A stretch of DNA of 64,000 nucleotides from Bryobacterales bacterium (GTDB taxonomy: Bacteria > Acidobacteriota > Terriglobia > Bryobacterales > Bryobacteraceae): contig JADKID010000038.1 in NCBI GenBank assembly GCA_016721425.1, positions 248,001-312,000 of the forward strand, written 5' to 3'. Each line of letters begins with the position of its first letter. Within the stretch, counting starts at the first letter, position 1. The notes beneath the pieces were generated by a model, which saw nothing but the letters and a program-made list of their open reading frames with translations, searched no databases and had not been told where the DNA came from. Below, one piece after another: positions 18,516 through 27,369 of the stretch. The position numbers and the translations under genes are program-made.

Positions 18516-19529
18516 TTACGATGATACAGGAATCGACGGCCGCGTTGGCAACAGTGCCAGCGCCTTCCGCGTCATCGTCGCCAGCGGCAGAGCCTCCAAC
18601 TCTTCCCAACCAAACCAGCGGAAACCCTTCGGCGCCTTGCCCGCCGCCGCAGGATATACCTCTATGGTGTAGTCGTGCCGAGTGATCGAGTGCTTAAACG
18701 TGCCCGCGCTCTCGCCCCGTTGCGCCGAGGGCAGATCCCGCGCTTCCGGTAACTCCCAGAAGCCCGCCAGTCGCGATTCCGCCGGCCCGCGCTGCCGCAG
18801 CAGCACCCGGCCCTCCTTCTCCACCACCAGGAGCTCAATCGCCAGCTTCACCGGTTCGCGCTTGCTCAGCTTCACCGGCAACTCATGCTCAAGCCCCATC
18901 GTTTTTGCCGCGCAATGCTCCCGCCAGGGGCAAAGCAAACACTGCGGATTCTTGGGCAGGCACACCGTTGCGCCCAGTTCCATGATGGCCTGGTTGAAAT
19001 CGGCCGGACGCCGCGGGTCCAGCAAGCGCTGCGCCTGTTCACGCAAGCGCACCCGCACCGTCGAAGATCCAATGTCGCCTTTCTCCGCGCCGGCCCGCGC
19101 CAACACCCGCAACACGTTACCATCCAGCACCGCGTGCGGCAGCCCGAAGCAGATTGATGAAATCGCGGCTGCCGTGTAATCGCCCACGCCCGGCAAGTCG
19201 CGGATCTCCTCGAAGCCCACCGGAAATTCACCCCGCTCGGCAATCACTCGCGCCGCCCTCTGCAGGTTCCGTGCCCGGGCGTAGTACCCCAGGCCCGCCC
19301 ACAGCGCCAGAAACTCCTGCTCCGGCGCCGCCGCCAGGTCTTTCGCCTCCGGGTAATGTTGCAGAAATCGCTCGTAGTAAGGGATCACCGCCGCCACGCG
19401 CGTCTGTTGCAGCATCACTTCCGACACCAGAATCCGCCACGGATCGCGAGTCCGCCGCCACGGCAGGTCGCGGCGCGACGCGGCATACCAATCCAGCAAC
19501 TGTTTTGAAGCCAGGCGGAGATTCTGCAT
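18516..19529 (-). CDS. mutY: A/G-specific adenine DNA glycosylase MutY
   Basis: Removes adenine mispaired with 8-oxoguanine in base-excision repair. 337 residues with the HhH-GPD fold: catalytic Glu37 in VSEVMLQQT, helix-hairpin-helix LPGVGDYTA (about 112-120) and catalytic Asp136 in VLDGNVLRVLAR. The four iron-sulfur cysteines follow the C-x6-C-x2-C-x5-C spacing in CLPKNPQCLLCPWREHC. The C-terminal third is the NUDIX-like domain that recognises 8-oxoG (KEGRVLLRQRG, FKHSITRHDY). It is divergent from uvrA with only 23 bp between starts, so two DNA-repair genes share one small control region. Confidence 0.96.
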   Translation of the reverse strand: MQNLRLASKQLLDWYAASRRDLPWRRTRDPWRILVSEVMLQQTRVAAVIPYYERFLQHYPEAKDLAAAPEQEFLALWAGLGYYARARNLQRAARVIAERGEFPVGFEEIRDLPGVGDYTAAAISSICFGLPHAVLDGNVLRVLARAGAEKGDIGSSTVRVRLREQAQRLLDPRRPADFNQAIMELGATVCLPKNPQCLLCPWREHCAAKTMGLEHELPVKLSKREPVKLAIELLVVEKEGRVLLRQRGPAESRLAGFWELPEARDLPSAQRGESAGTFKHSITRHDYTIEVYPAAAGKAPKGFRWFGWEELEALPLATMTRKALALLPTRPSIPVSS

Positions 19530-19537
19530 CCGATTGA

Positions 19538-19543
19538 TACAAT
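19538..19543 (+). promoter_or_regulatory. Candidate -10 box of uvrA in the mutY-uvrA gap
   Basis: TACAAT (five of six consensus bases) ends 9 nt before the GTG of uvrA. No Shine-Dalgarno sequence and no good -35 box are visible. This spacing would give a leaderless or nearly leaderless mRNA. Confidence 0.35.
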
Positions 19544-19552
19544 GATAGGCGA

Positions 19553-22384
19553 GTGGACGACTTCCTAAGAATCCGCGGGGCGCGGGTTCACAATTTGAAA
19601 AACCTGTCGGTCGATTTGCCGCACAACTGCCTCACGGTGGTCACCGGCGTGTCGGGCTCCGGCAAGTCCTCGCTTGTCTTCGACACCATCTATGCCGAGG
19701 GCCAGCGGCGCTACGTCGAAAGCCTTTCCGCCTACGCCCGCCAGTTTCTCGATCGCATGGAAAAGCCCGATGTCGATGAGATCGACGGCATCTCGCCCCC
19801 CATCGCCATCCGCCAGAAAAATACCACGCGCAATCCCCGCTCCACCGTCGCCACCTCCACCGAAATCCACGACTTCCTGCGGCTCCTCTACGCCCGCGCC
19901 GGCGAGACCTTCTGCCCCCAGTGCGGCGAGAGAGTGGATCGCGACACCGTCGATCCCATCGCCCGCAAGATGCTCACTCAGGCCGAGGGCTCCCGCTGGT
20001 ACGCTCTCTTTCCCGTCCACACCTTCAAGGAGGGCGACACCGCGGCCCTGCGCGATCATCTCTTCGATCTGCGCAAGCGCGGGTTCAACCGCCTCTTCCA
20101 GGCCGGACGCATCTTTGAGTTCTCCTCGCCCGAATCCCTGCTCGATATCGACTTCTCCCAACCTGTCTTCGTCCTCGCCGATCGTCTGGTCATCCGCGCC
20201 GATCAGAAACAGCGCATCGTCGATACCGTCGAAATCTGCTACCGCGAGTCCGGCGAGGTCATCTTCGAACAGGCCGGCGACTCTGAACCGCTGGTCCTGA
20301 AATTCAGCGAGCGCTTCGCCTGCAAGGCCTGCAATCTGGAGTTCCTTACCCCGGAGCCGCCGCTCTTCAGCTTCAACAACCCCTACGGCGCCTGCCCCAA
20401 GTGCCAGGGCTTCGGCAATACCATCGATTACGACACGGACCTGATCATCCCGAACCCTGGTCTCTCGCTCGCCGAGGGCGCCGTCGATCCCTGGAACAAG
20501 CCTGCCTACGAGTGGATGCGCGAGGAGTTCGCCACCCGCGCCGCCAAGCGCGTACGCATGGACGTCCCCTACGCCGATCTCAAACCGGCCGAAAAGGCGG
20601 TGGTCCTCGAGGCCATCCGCAAATTCTTCGTCCAGGTGGAGCAGAAGAAATACAAGGTCCACGTTCGCGTCTTCATCAGCCGCTATCGCGGCTACACCCA
20701 GTGCAGCGCCTGCCAGGGCGCGCGCCTGCGGCCCGAGGCGCTCAATGTGCGCGTCGGCGGCGCCACCATCGCCGCCGTCTCCTCCATGAATATCGCTGAG
20801 GCGCAGGCGTTCTTTGATTCGCTCCAGCTTGCCCCGGAGCTCCAGTCCATCGCCGACAAAGTCCTGGTCGAGATCCGCCAGCGGGTGAAGTTCCTCAACG
20901 ACGTCGGCTTGCAGTACTTGACCCTGGACCGCCTCTCCGCCACGCTCTCCGGCGGTGAGGCACAGCGCATCCAGTTGGCCACGTGTCTCGGCTCCCGCCT
21001 CGTCGGCGCCACCTACGTTCTGGACGAGCCCTCCATCGGCCTCCACTCCCGCGACACCGCCCGCCTCATTCGCATCCTCGAAGAGCTGCGCGATCTTGGC
21101 AACACCATCCTCGTCGTCGAGCACGATGCCGACGTCATGCGTTCCGCCGATCATATCGTCGATATGGGCCCCGGCGCCGGCGAGCTCGGGGGCCAGGTGA
21201 CCTTTGAGGGCACCCTCAAACAAATGCTCGCGGGCGGCGCGAAGAAGAGCGCCTCTCTCACCGCCAAATACCTCAAGGGCGAGCTCCAGACCTCGCTCAA
21301 GACCGAGCGCCGCCCCGTGGATCCCAAGCGTGTCCTACGCTTCATCGGCTGCCGTGCGAACAATCTCAAAGGCATCGACGTGGAGGTGCCACTCGGCATG
21401 GTCACCGTCGTCACCGGCGTTTCCGGCTCCGGCAAGTCCACGCTCGTCCATGAGGTCATCCACAAGTCTCTGGAGGCCCGCTACAAGCGCGACCTCACGC
21501 AGGAGGGCGCCTCCAAGGATGATCCCGAGCTGGGCGAGAAGGTGGAGAAACATACCTGCCGCAAGGTGGAAAAGGCCGAGCTGATCCGCGAGCTCGTCCT
21601 GGTGGACCAATCGCCCATCGGGCGCACCCCGCGCTCCAACCCGGTCACTTACAGCAAGGCGTTCGACGTCATCCGCGAGCTCTTCGCCGCCACACCCGAG
21701 GCCGAGCGCCGCGGCTACACCGCCGGCCACTTCTCCTTCAACATCGCCGGCGGTCGCTGTGAAACCTGCCAGGGCGATGGCACCGTGACCGTCGAGATGC
21801 AGTTCCTCGCCGACGTGGAACTGGTCTGCGAAGAGTGCCGCGGCACCCGCTACAAATCGTCGATTCTGGAAGTAAAATACCGCGGCTTGAGCATCCACGA
21901 GGTGCTCAAGCTCACCGTTCGCGAAGGACTCGCCTTCTTCGCCGATCAGCCAAAACTCGTTAACCGCCTCAAGCCGATGGACGACGTGGGCCTGGGCTAT
22001 CTCCGCCTCGGCCAGTCCGCCACCACGCTCTCCGGAGGCGAAGCGCAGCGCGTCAAGCTCGCCTCCCACCTCACCCAGTCCGATGCCAAGGGCCTGCTCT
22101 ACCTCTTCGACGAGCCCACCACCGGTCTCCACTTCGACGACATCACCAAGCTTCTCGACGCCTTCGAGCGCCTGGTCCGCAACGGCGCCAGCCTCCTCAT
22201 CATCGAGCACAACCTCGAAGTGATCCGCCACGCCGATTGGGTCATCGATCTCGGCCCCGATGGCGGCGCCGCCGGCGGCGAAGTGGTAGCCGTCGGCACC
22301 CCCGAGCAGGTCGCCAGGAATAAGCGCAGCCACACCGGCCGTTTCCTCCGCGAAATTCTCGCCGCCGGTTCGATCCCTATATAA
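19553..22384 (+). CDS. uvrA: Excinuclease ABC subunit A
   Basis: Damage-recognition ATPase of nucleotide excision repair; works as a dimer that loads UvrB. 943 residues, normal for UvrA. Two ABC modules are complete: Walker A GVSGSGKSS (about 32-40) and GVSGSGKST (about 622-630), and two LSGGEAQR signatures. Both structural zinc modules are present: CKAC...CPKC near residues 257-284 and CETC...CEEC near 740-765. The UvrB-binding region includes CPQCGE near residue 121. GTG at 19553 starts the conserved DDFLRIRGARVHNLKNL. A TACAAT box lies 9 nt upstream. Confidence 0.98.
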   Translation: MDDFLRIRGARVHNLKNLSVDLPHNCLTVVTGVSGSGKSSLVFDTIYAEGQRRYVESLSAYARQFLDRMEKPDVDEIDGISPPIAIRQKNTTRNPRSTVATSTEIHDFLRLLYARAGETFCPQCGERVDRDTVDPIARKMLTQAEGSRWYALFPVHTFKEGDTAALRDHLFDLRKRGFNRLFQAGRIFEFSSPESLLDIDFSQPVFVLADRLVIRADQKQRIVDTVEICYRESGEVIFEQAGDSEPLVLKFSERFACKACNLEFLTPEPPLFSFNNPYGACPKCQGFGNTIDYDTDLIIPNPGLSLAEGAVDPWNKPAYEWMREEFATRAAKRVRMDVPYADLKPAEKAVVLEAIRKFFVQVEQKKYKVHVRVFISRYRGYTQCSACQGARLRPEALNVRVGGATIAAVSSMNIAEAQAFFDSLQLAPELQSIADKVLVEIRQRVKFLNDVGLQYLTLDRLSATLSGGEAQRIQLATCLGSRLVGATYVLDEPSIGLHSRDTARLIRILEELRDLGNTILVVEHDADVMRSADHIVDMGPGAGELGGQVTFEGTLKQMLAGGAKKSASLTAKYLKGELQTSLKTERRPVDPKRVLRFIGCRANNLKGIDVEVPLGMVTVVTGVSGSGKSTLVHEVIHKSLEARYKRDLTQEGASKDDPELGEKVEKHTCRKVEKAELIRELVLVDQSPIGRTPRSNPVTYSKAFDVIRELFAATPEAERRGYTAGHFSFNIAGGRCETCQGDGTVTVEMQFLADVELVCEECRGTRYKSSILEVKYRGLSIHEVLKLTVREGLAFFADQPKLVNRLKPMDDVGLGYLRLGQSATTLSGGEAQRVKLASHLTQSDAKGLLYLFDEPTTGLHFDDITKLLDAFERLVRNGASLLIIEHNLEVIRHADWVIDLGPDGGAAGGEVVAVGTPEQVARNKRSHTGRFLREILAAGSIPI

Positions 22385-22385
22385 T
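22380..22385 (+). promoter_or_regulatory. Perfect -10 box TATAAT 9 nt before the DUF1080 gene
   Basis: TATAAT overlaps the uvrA stop codon. The best -35 partner, TTCTCG at 22356-22361 with an 18-bp spacer, is weak. Transcription would start at or within about 3 nt of the ATG at 22395, and no ribosome site is present. Confidence 0.45.
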
Positions 22386-22394
22386 TGGCACATC

Positions 22395-23235
22395 ATGCGC
22401 CCCATCCTGCTCCTCTTCGTTGCCGCCGCGGCATTCGCACAGAACCCCCGCGCCTCCCGGCGATTGGATCCAACTCTTCAACGGGAAAGATCTCACCGGC
22501 TGGACGCCCAAAATCACCGGCTACGCTCTCGGCGACAACTTCGGCAACACATTTCGCGTCGAGAACGGCGTGATGAAGGTCAACTACGAGAAGTACGACA
22601 AGTTCAACAGCCGTTTCGGCCACATCTTCTACAAGGACAAATTCTCCTACTACCGCATCGCCGTGGAGTATCGCTTCGTTGGCGCGCAGGCCAATGAAGG
22701 TCCCGGTTGGGCGCTGCGCAATAGCGGCATCATGGTCCACGGACAGCCCCCGGAGACGATGGGGAAGGATCAGGATTTCCCCATTTCCATCGAGGTCCAA
22801 TTGCTGGGCGGTTCGGGCACCGGCACGCGCACCACGGCCAACCTCTGCACGCCCGGCACCAATGTCGTCATGGACGGCAAGCTCTTCACGCCGCACTGTA
22901 TCACCTCGAAGTCGAAGACAATCCACGGTGAGCAGTGGGTACGGGCAGAGGTGGAAGTCCTGGGCGACACGACGGTGAAGCACTTTGTCGACGGCGAGAT
23001 GGTGCTCAGCTATGAGAAGCCGCAGATCGGCGGCGGCAACGTCTCCAACTTCGATCCGGCCGCGAAGCAGGATGGCAAGCTGTTAACGGAAGGCTCCATC
23101 TCACTGCAAAGCGAGAGCCATCCGGTGGAGTTCCGCAAGGTGGAGTTGCTGCCCCTGATCGGTTGCATGGACCCCAAGGCGAAGAACTTCAAGCCGTACT
23201 ACGTGAAGGCCGACAACACGAAGTGTGTGAAGTAG
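22395..23235 (+). CDS. Secreted DUF1080 family glycoside hydrolase-like protein, one frameshift
   Basis: Exported protein of the DUF1080 (3-keto-disaccharide hydrolase-like, concanavalin fold) family. The start at 22395 encodes a signal peptide (MRPILLLFVAAAAFAQN). The mature part begins in another frame with PPGDWIQLFNGKDLTGW; one extra C in a five-C run near 22447 explains the break. Family motifs FRVENGVMKV, SGIMVHGQPPETMG and SIEVQLLGG follow. The tail GCMDPKAKNFKPYYVKADNT ends in a Cys-containing motif similar to the GCTDPxAxNYxPxAxxDDGSC repeats of some surface proteins. The repaired protein is about 280 residues. Confidence 0.85.
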
Positions 23236-23320
23236 GTCCGCGATGAGCAGGTTCGCGGCGGCGGCGGTGACGCTGGAACCGATGGATGGTATTTTGCTGC
23301 GCCGCCGTTAAGATGAAGGT

Positions 23321-24445
23321 GTGAGTATTCTTGCCCTCGCCTTCGCCTTGATGACCGTACAGCCGCCGGCGGCGCCGCCGGACCCGATGGCGCAGGCCTC
23401 GGCGCATCTGGACGCAGGCCGCTATGTGGAGGCGGTGGCGATCCTGAAGGAGCTGGCGGAGAAAGAGCCCACCGACGTGGTGGTGATGTTCAACCTGGCA
23501 CTGGCGCGCACGCTGGCCGGGCAGGACAGAGAGGCCATCGACGGATTCCGGCGGGTGCTTACCTTGAAGGCGGATCTGCGCGAGGCACAGGTGAATCTGG
23601 GCCAACTACTGATCAAGACAGCGCAGTATGAAGACGCGATCCCGCTGCTGGAAGCGGCCACTGCTTCGAAGCCGGAAGAATCGAAAGCCCACTATCTCTT
23701 GGGGCGCGCGCTGGCCGGGCGGCAGCGGTGGGCGCGGGCGGCGGCGGAGATGGAGAAGGCGTCGGAGTTGGAGCCAAAGAACAGCGACCTGAAGCTGGAG
23801 TTGGCGGGGTTGTTCGAGAAGGCGCAGCAGCCGGACAAGGCCGCGGCGATGTACAAGCTGTTTGAGGATGATCCGGCGGCGCGCGAGCGACTCGGGCTGC
23901 TGCAGATGAACAAGGGCGAGTTTACGCAGGCGATTCAGAACCTGGAGGCGGCGCGGGCCAAGGCGCCAACTCCTGGGTTGCTGTACGCGCTGGCGACCGC
24001 GTATCTGCGCAATCAGCAGCAGGACAAGGCCACGGCCGTCGCCCAGGATCTCGTGGCGATGGAGCCCAATAACCTCGAGACGCGGATGTTTCTGGGGCGG
24101 CTGCTGCGGGACCAGAAGAGGTATGACGAGGCGGCGAAGCAGTTTTACGCGGTGACGCAGGCCAAGGCGGATTCGGGAGAGGCGTGGAATGAGCTGACCA
24201 GCATGCTGATTTTGCTGAAGCGGTATGAGCCGGCGCTGGCGGCGCTGGAGCGGTCCAAGGCGATCAACGGTGAGACACCGGCGTATCATTACTTTCGGGC
24301 CATCATGCTGGATGCCTCCATGCAGATCAAGCCGGCGCTGGAGAGTTACAAGCAGTTTCTGGCGGTGAGCGAAGGCAAGTATCCGGATGAGGAGTTCAAG
24401 GCCCGGCAGCGCGTGAAGGTGCTGGGAAAGGCAGTGAACAAGTGA
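23321..24445 (+). CDS. Exported tetratricopeptide (TPR) protein
   Basis: 374 residues; GTG start followed by a hydrophobic N-terminus (ILALAFALMTVQPPAAPP) that probably acts as a signal peptide. About nine degenerate TPR units fill the rest, for example ASAHLDAGRYVEAVAILKEL, AQVNLGQLLIKTAQYEDAIPL and HYLLGRALAGRQRWARAAAEM. TPR arrays hold protein complexes together; no enzymatic motif is seen. It is the first gene of a three-gene operon and its stop overlaps the next start (GTGA). Confidence 0.8.
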   Translation: MSILALAFALMTVQPPAAPPDPMAQASAHLDAGRYVEAVAILKELAEKEPTDVVVMFNLALARTLAGQDREAIDGFRRVLTLKADLREAQVNLGQLLIKTAQYEDAIPLLEAATASKPEESKAHYLLGRALAGRQRWARAAAEMEKASELEPKNSDLKLELAGLFEKAQQPDKAAAMYKLFEDDPAARERLGLLQMNKGEFTQAIQNLEAARAKAPTPGLLYALATAYLRNQQQDKATAVAQDLVAMEPNNLETRMFLGRLLRDQKRYDEAAKQFYAVTQAKADSGEAWNELTSMLILLKRYEPALAALERSKAINGETPAYHYFRAIMLDASMQIKPALESYKQFLAVSEGKYPDEEFKARQRVKVLGKAVNK

Positions 24446-24879
24446 CCTGGCAGATCGCGATGTTGGTGTTGGCGATGGGCTGCGTTTCGATGCTGCGGGC
24501 GGACGTGGCGGAGATCCGCAAGGAGCCGGATCCGCTGAAGCGATTTGAGGCGGCGCTGGCATTGGCTGAAACGCAGACGAAGGCGGCGCGTCAATTGGTG
24601 AAGGACAGCGGAAGCCGGACGGAGCTGATGGCGGCGCTCGAGGACGTGGAGGCGGCATCCGTGCTCTCGCTGGAGTCTCTGCAGGCGACGGGCAAGCGGC
24701 CGAACCGTCTGACCAAGCAGTACAAGAAGGGCGAGCTGAAGACGATGGAGATCCTGCGGATTCTGAAGGATCTGGTGACGGCGTTGAGCATCGATGACCG
24801 TCCGGCGGCGGAGAAGGTGCGGGACCGGGCCGAGGTGACGCATGAGGAGTATCTGCTGGGCGTGATGAGCGGCAAGTGA
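24442..24879 (+). CDS. Small exported helical protein, paralogue of the next gene
   Basis: 145 residues, GTG start inside the stop of the TPR gene. The N-terminus is a signal peptide (IAMLVLAMGCVSMLRAD). The mature part is mostly alpha-helical. Its opening EIRKEPDPLKRFEAALALAE lines up with QIREVQEPDLRLQLYLRFAQ of the following gene, and KTMEILRILKDL lines up with KTERELLAKLEKI. The two look like diverged tandem duplicates. I do not recognise the family; a role as a partner of the TPR protein is inferred from coupling only. Confidence 0.65.
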   Translation: MTWQIAMLVLAMGCVSMLRADVAEIRKEPDPLKRFEAALALAETQTKAARQLVKDSGSRTELMAALEDVEAASVLSLESLQATGKRPNRLTKQYKKGELKTMEILRILKDLVTALSIDDRPAAEKVRDRAEVTHEEYLLGVMSGK

Positions 24880-24889
24880 GGGAGGGCCG

Positions 24890-25534
24890 ATGCGATATTT
24901 GCTGATGCTGTTGATCCTGTGCGCGCCGCTGCTGGCGCAAAAGGACTTTCTGAACTCCGATGAAGCGGACCAGATCCGCGAAGTGCAGGAGCCGGATTTG
25001 CGGCTGCAACTGTACCTGCGGTTTGCGCAGCAGCGGGTGGACCAGATCGACCAGTTGATGGCCAAGCCGAAGACCGGGCGCAGCGGCATGATCCACGATC
25101 TGCTGGAGCAGTACGCGCAGATCATCGAGGCGATCGACACGTATGTCGATAACGCCATCACGCGGAAGAAGCCGATCCTGACGCTGGGGCAGGTGGCGAA
25201 GACGGAGCGTGAGCTGCTGGCGAAGCTGGAGAAGATCGGGGAGATCGAAGCGCCGGACAAATCGCGGTTTCAGTTCGCGCTGGAGCAGGCGATCGAGACG
25301 ACGCGGGACAGCGCGGAGATGAGCGAGCAGGACATCAAAACGCGCACTCTGGATGTGGAGGCGCGCGAGGTGCAGGTGAAGAAGGATCGGGAGGCGCTCT
25401 CGACGCCGGAGCGGAAGGAAGAGGCCAAGAAGGAAGCGGCGAAGATCGAGGCGGAGAAGACGGGCGTACCAGCGGGGAAGAAGAAGCCGACGTTGTACCG
25501 GAAGGATGAGAAGCCGGGGGAGAAGAAGCAGTAG
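24890..25534 (+). CDS. Exported helical protein with charged tail, unknown family
   Basis: 214 residues with a signal peptide (MRYLLMLLILCAPLLAQ) and a good GGAGGG ribosome site. The first 150 residues are helical and related to the preceding gene product (see that entry). The last 60 residues are very rich in Lys and Glu (KEEAKKEAAKIEAEKTG, ending KPGEKKQ), a likely coiled coil or flexible tail. Third gene of the TPR operon; it meets a convergent gene 11 bp downstream. Confidence 0.65.
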   Translation: MRYLLMLLILCAPLLAQKDFLNSDEADQIREVQEPDLRLQLYLRFAQQRVDQIDQLMAKPKTGRSGMIHDLLEQYAQIIEAIDTYVDNAITRKKPILTLGQVAKTERELLAKLEKIGEIEAPDKSRFQFALEQAIETTRDSAEMSEQDIKTRTLDVEAREVQVKKDREALSTPERKEEAKKEAAKIEAEKTGVPAGKKKPTLYRKDEKPGEKKQ

Positions 25535-25545
25535 GGGGTGTCGCT

Positions 25546-27363
25546 CTACCAGGCAATCGGCATGGAGACCCACAGTTGGGGGGAATAGGGCTGTTCAATC
25601 GTGCAGGTGATTTGGATGATTCGATTGCCGTGGGCGGGCGTGGGCCGAAGTTCCGCTGGCAGTTCCAAGTCCAGATGATAGATGCCGATCTCTCCTCGCG
25701 CGAGGGCTGCGACGGCGATCGGAATTGCGAGGGGAGTAGCCGATTGCGAAGTCCGGCAGCTTAGCGGGTAGCGCAGGACGGACGCAGGGCCGTCGAGCGG
25801 GGCCGGCTGTCCCGTCGGCACGAGGGGATCCACCGGGCCGAGACCGGTAGCGACGACTCGTACGGTCTCGCCGGGCCGGGCAGGCGCTTCGTCGTTCACG
25901 ACGCGCGAATCGGAGTGGAGTACGTGCATATAGGGATTGGAGGGCGAGCCCGGTGCGCCGTACTCCGGCGGGATCGGTCGCACTTCGGGCCGCAGGGCAT
26001 CGATCAGGATGTCGTGCGCCACAGGCGGAGGGACAAAGGGCGAAGGCGGTACCACGGTCTCCAGGGAGAACGACGCCAGATCCAAACCTGCCAGTTCCCA
26101 AGGAACCTGGACTGCCACCTCGCCTGGCGCGGAAGACACCACCGGCGCGATCATCCCACCCATCCGTACGTTCACTGGTTCGGGCAATCCATCCGGACCT
26201 GGATAACCAACGCCTCGGAATCGCGCGAGAGAACCAGCCACGAAGTACGTGTTGTTGTCGATGACAGCCAGCGTCCTCGGCAGAAGCTCGGTGGCCTCGC
26301 CAGTCGAAACATCGATCCGCAGCAGCCGTCCCGCCAGGGTGACCGCGTAGGCGACCTTCCCGTTGCCGGAGAGAGTCGCCTCGCGGATGCCGGCGGGATC
26401 GTTGGTCAGCGGCCTAATTCCCGTGCCATCGATGCCGGTCACATAGACTTGGGGCGGCCCGACCAGGCCTGACTGATCGAAGCGGCAATTGGTGAGGAAC
26501 AGGACTTGCCGGCCATCGTCACTGAGCACCGGCTGGTAGAAATCTGCGAAGTCCTCGGCCACGGTCCACACCAGCCCGGTCTCCAGGTCAATGGCACGGA
26601 CGCGCAAATAGGCGGAGTAGGGTTGGCGCCAGCGGGAGGAGTAAACAACCACTCGGCCCGTCCGATCAATAATGGCCTCGCTGGGAAGCTCGTAGGCGAG
26701 AAGCTCGGGGGATGAGAATTGGTATCGGTATTGATTTCCGCCACGAAACAGAACCAGAGCGGCCCATTGCGTCTGAACCACGGTGCCATCGTCAGCCACT
26801 TGTCTTCCGGGAGAGAACGAACTCACCGGCATGGATGCCAAGGGTTGAGCGACGCCAGTCAGCAGATCCAGTAACTCACTCCGCGCAGAGCCGGCACGGG
26901 TGCTCTGGGCCAGTAACGCGTACCGGCCGTTGGCGCTGATCTGCACGTTCCCGCCCTTGGTTTGCAGGTCGAGTAAGCCCGGACGCTGGATGGTGATCTC
27001 GTAGGGGTCGAAGAACGCGCAGGGCTTGCCGTTCAGGCATTGACGGGCGCCCCGGAAGGCCCTCGTCTCCCCATCGCTGGAAACTGAGGCGCCGTCGAGA
27101 TGGAAGTAGTTGGTGTATACGGGAGTGCCCGCGTATGGGCCGCTCGGCAGGACCTCCCTCTGGTGCTCCGCGTAAACCTGCAGGCCGCTGCCGCCGAGTG
27201 TGTAGATCCGACCCTGCCGTGTGTCCGCAGTCCCCGTTCGCGGGTAGTCCGTGTCGAAGTACGCAACCGAGCCGTCGGCGGGAGTGACCAGGTGATAGTA
27301 CTGACCCGGTAGGACTTGCGCGAATAGAACAATTAACAGAACGGCAGAAAATCGGAGTTGCAC
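25546..27363 (-). CDS. Secreted beta-propeller protein with Solibacter-type C-terminal domain
   Basis: 605 residues with a signal peptide (FSAVLLIVLFAQVLPGQ). The N-terminal 370 residues contain TolB/PD40-like propeller blades, for example YQPVLSDDGRQVLFLTN, REATLSGNGKVAYAVT and VYVTGIDGTGIRPLTND. The C-terminal 230 residues are the TIGR03437-like domain (VAVQVPWEL, ARPGETVRVVATGLGPVDP). No catalytic motif is evident, so surface binding or display is the best guess. A consensus-like promoter places the transcription start at the GTG start codon itself (see 27370-27398). Confidence 0.78.
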   Translation of the reverse strand: MQLRFSAVLLIVLFAQVLPGQYYHLVTPADGSVAYFDTDYPRTGTADTRQGRIYTLGGSGLQVYAEHQREVLPSGPYAGTPVYTNYFHLDGASVSSDGETRAFRGARQCLNGKPCAFFDPYEITIQRPGLLDLQTKGGNVQISANGRYALLAQSTRAGSARSELLDLLTGVAQPLASMPVSSFSPGRQVADDGTVVQTQWAALVLFRGGNQYRYQFSSPELLAYELPSEAIIDRTGRVVVYSSRWRQPYSAYLRVRAIDLETGLVWTVAEDFADFYQPVLSDDGRQVLFLTNCRFDQSGLVGPPQVYVTGIDGTGIRPLTNDPAGIREATLSGNGKVAYAVTLAGRLLRIDVSTGEATELLPRTLAVIDNNTYFVAGSLARFRGVGYPGPDGLPEPVNVRMGGMIAPVVSSAPGEVAVQVPWELAGLDLASFSLETVVPPSPFVPPPVAHDILIDALRPEVRPIPPEYGAPGSPSNPYMHVLHSDSRVVNDEAPARPGETVRVVATGLGPVDPLVPTGQPAPLDGPASVLRYPLSCRTSQSATPLAIPIAVAALARGEIGIYHLDLELPAELRPTPAHGNRIIQITCTIEQPYSPQLWVSMPIAW

Positions 27364-27369
27364 GACCTA

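Noticed and set aside
19565..21223. A 552-residue open frame opposite uvrA
   Set aside because: Composition is Gly/Ala/Glu/Leu-rich shadow coding typical of antisense to high-GC genes; uvrA is unambiguous on the other strand.
23606..25573. A 655-residue open frame opposite the TPR operon
   Set aside because: Arg/Leu/Pro-rich low-complexity translation with no domain; the three plus-strand genes have signal peptides and coupled starts.
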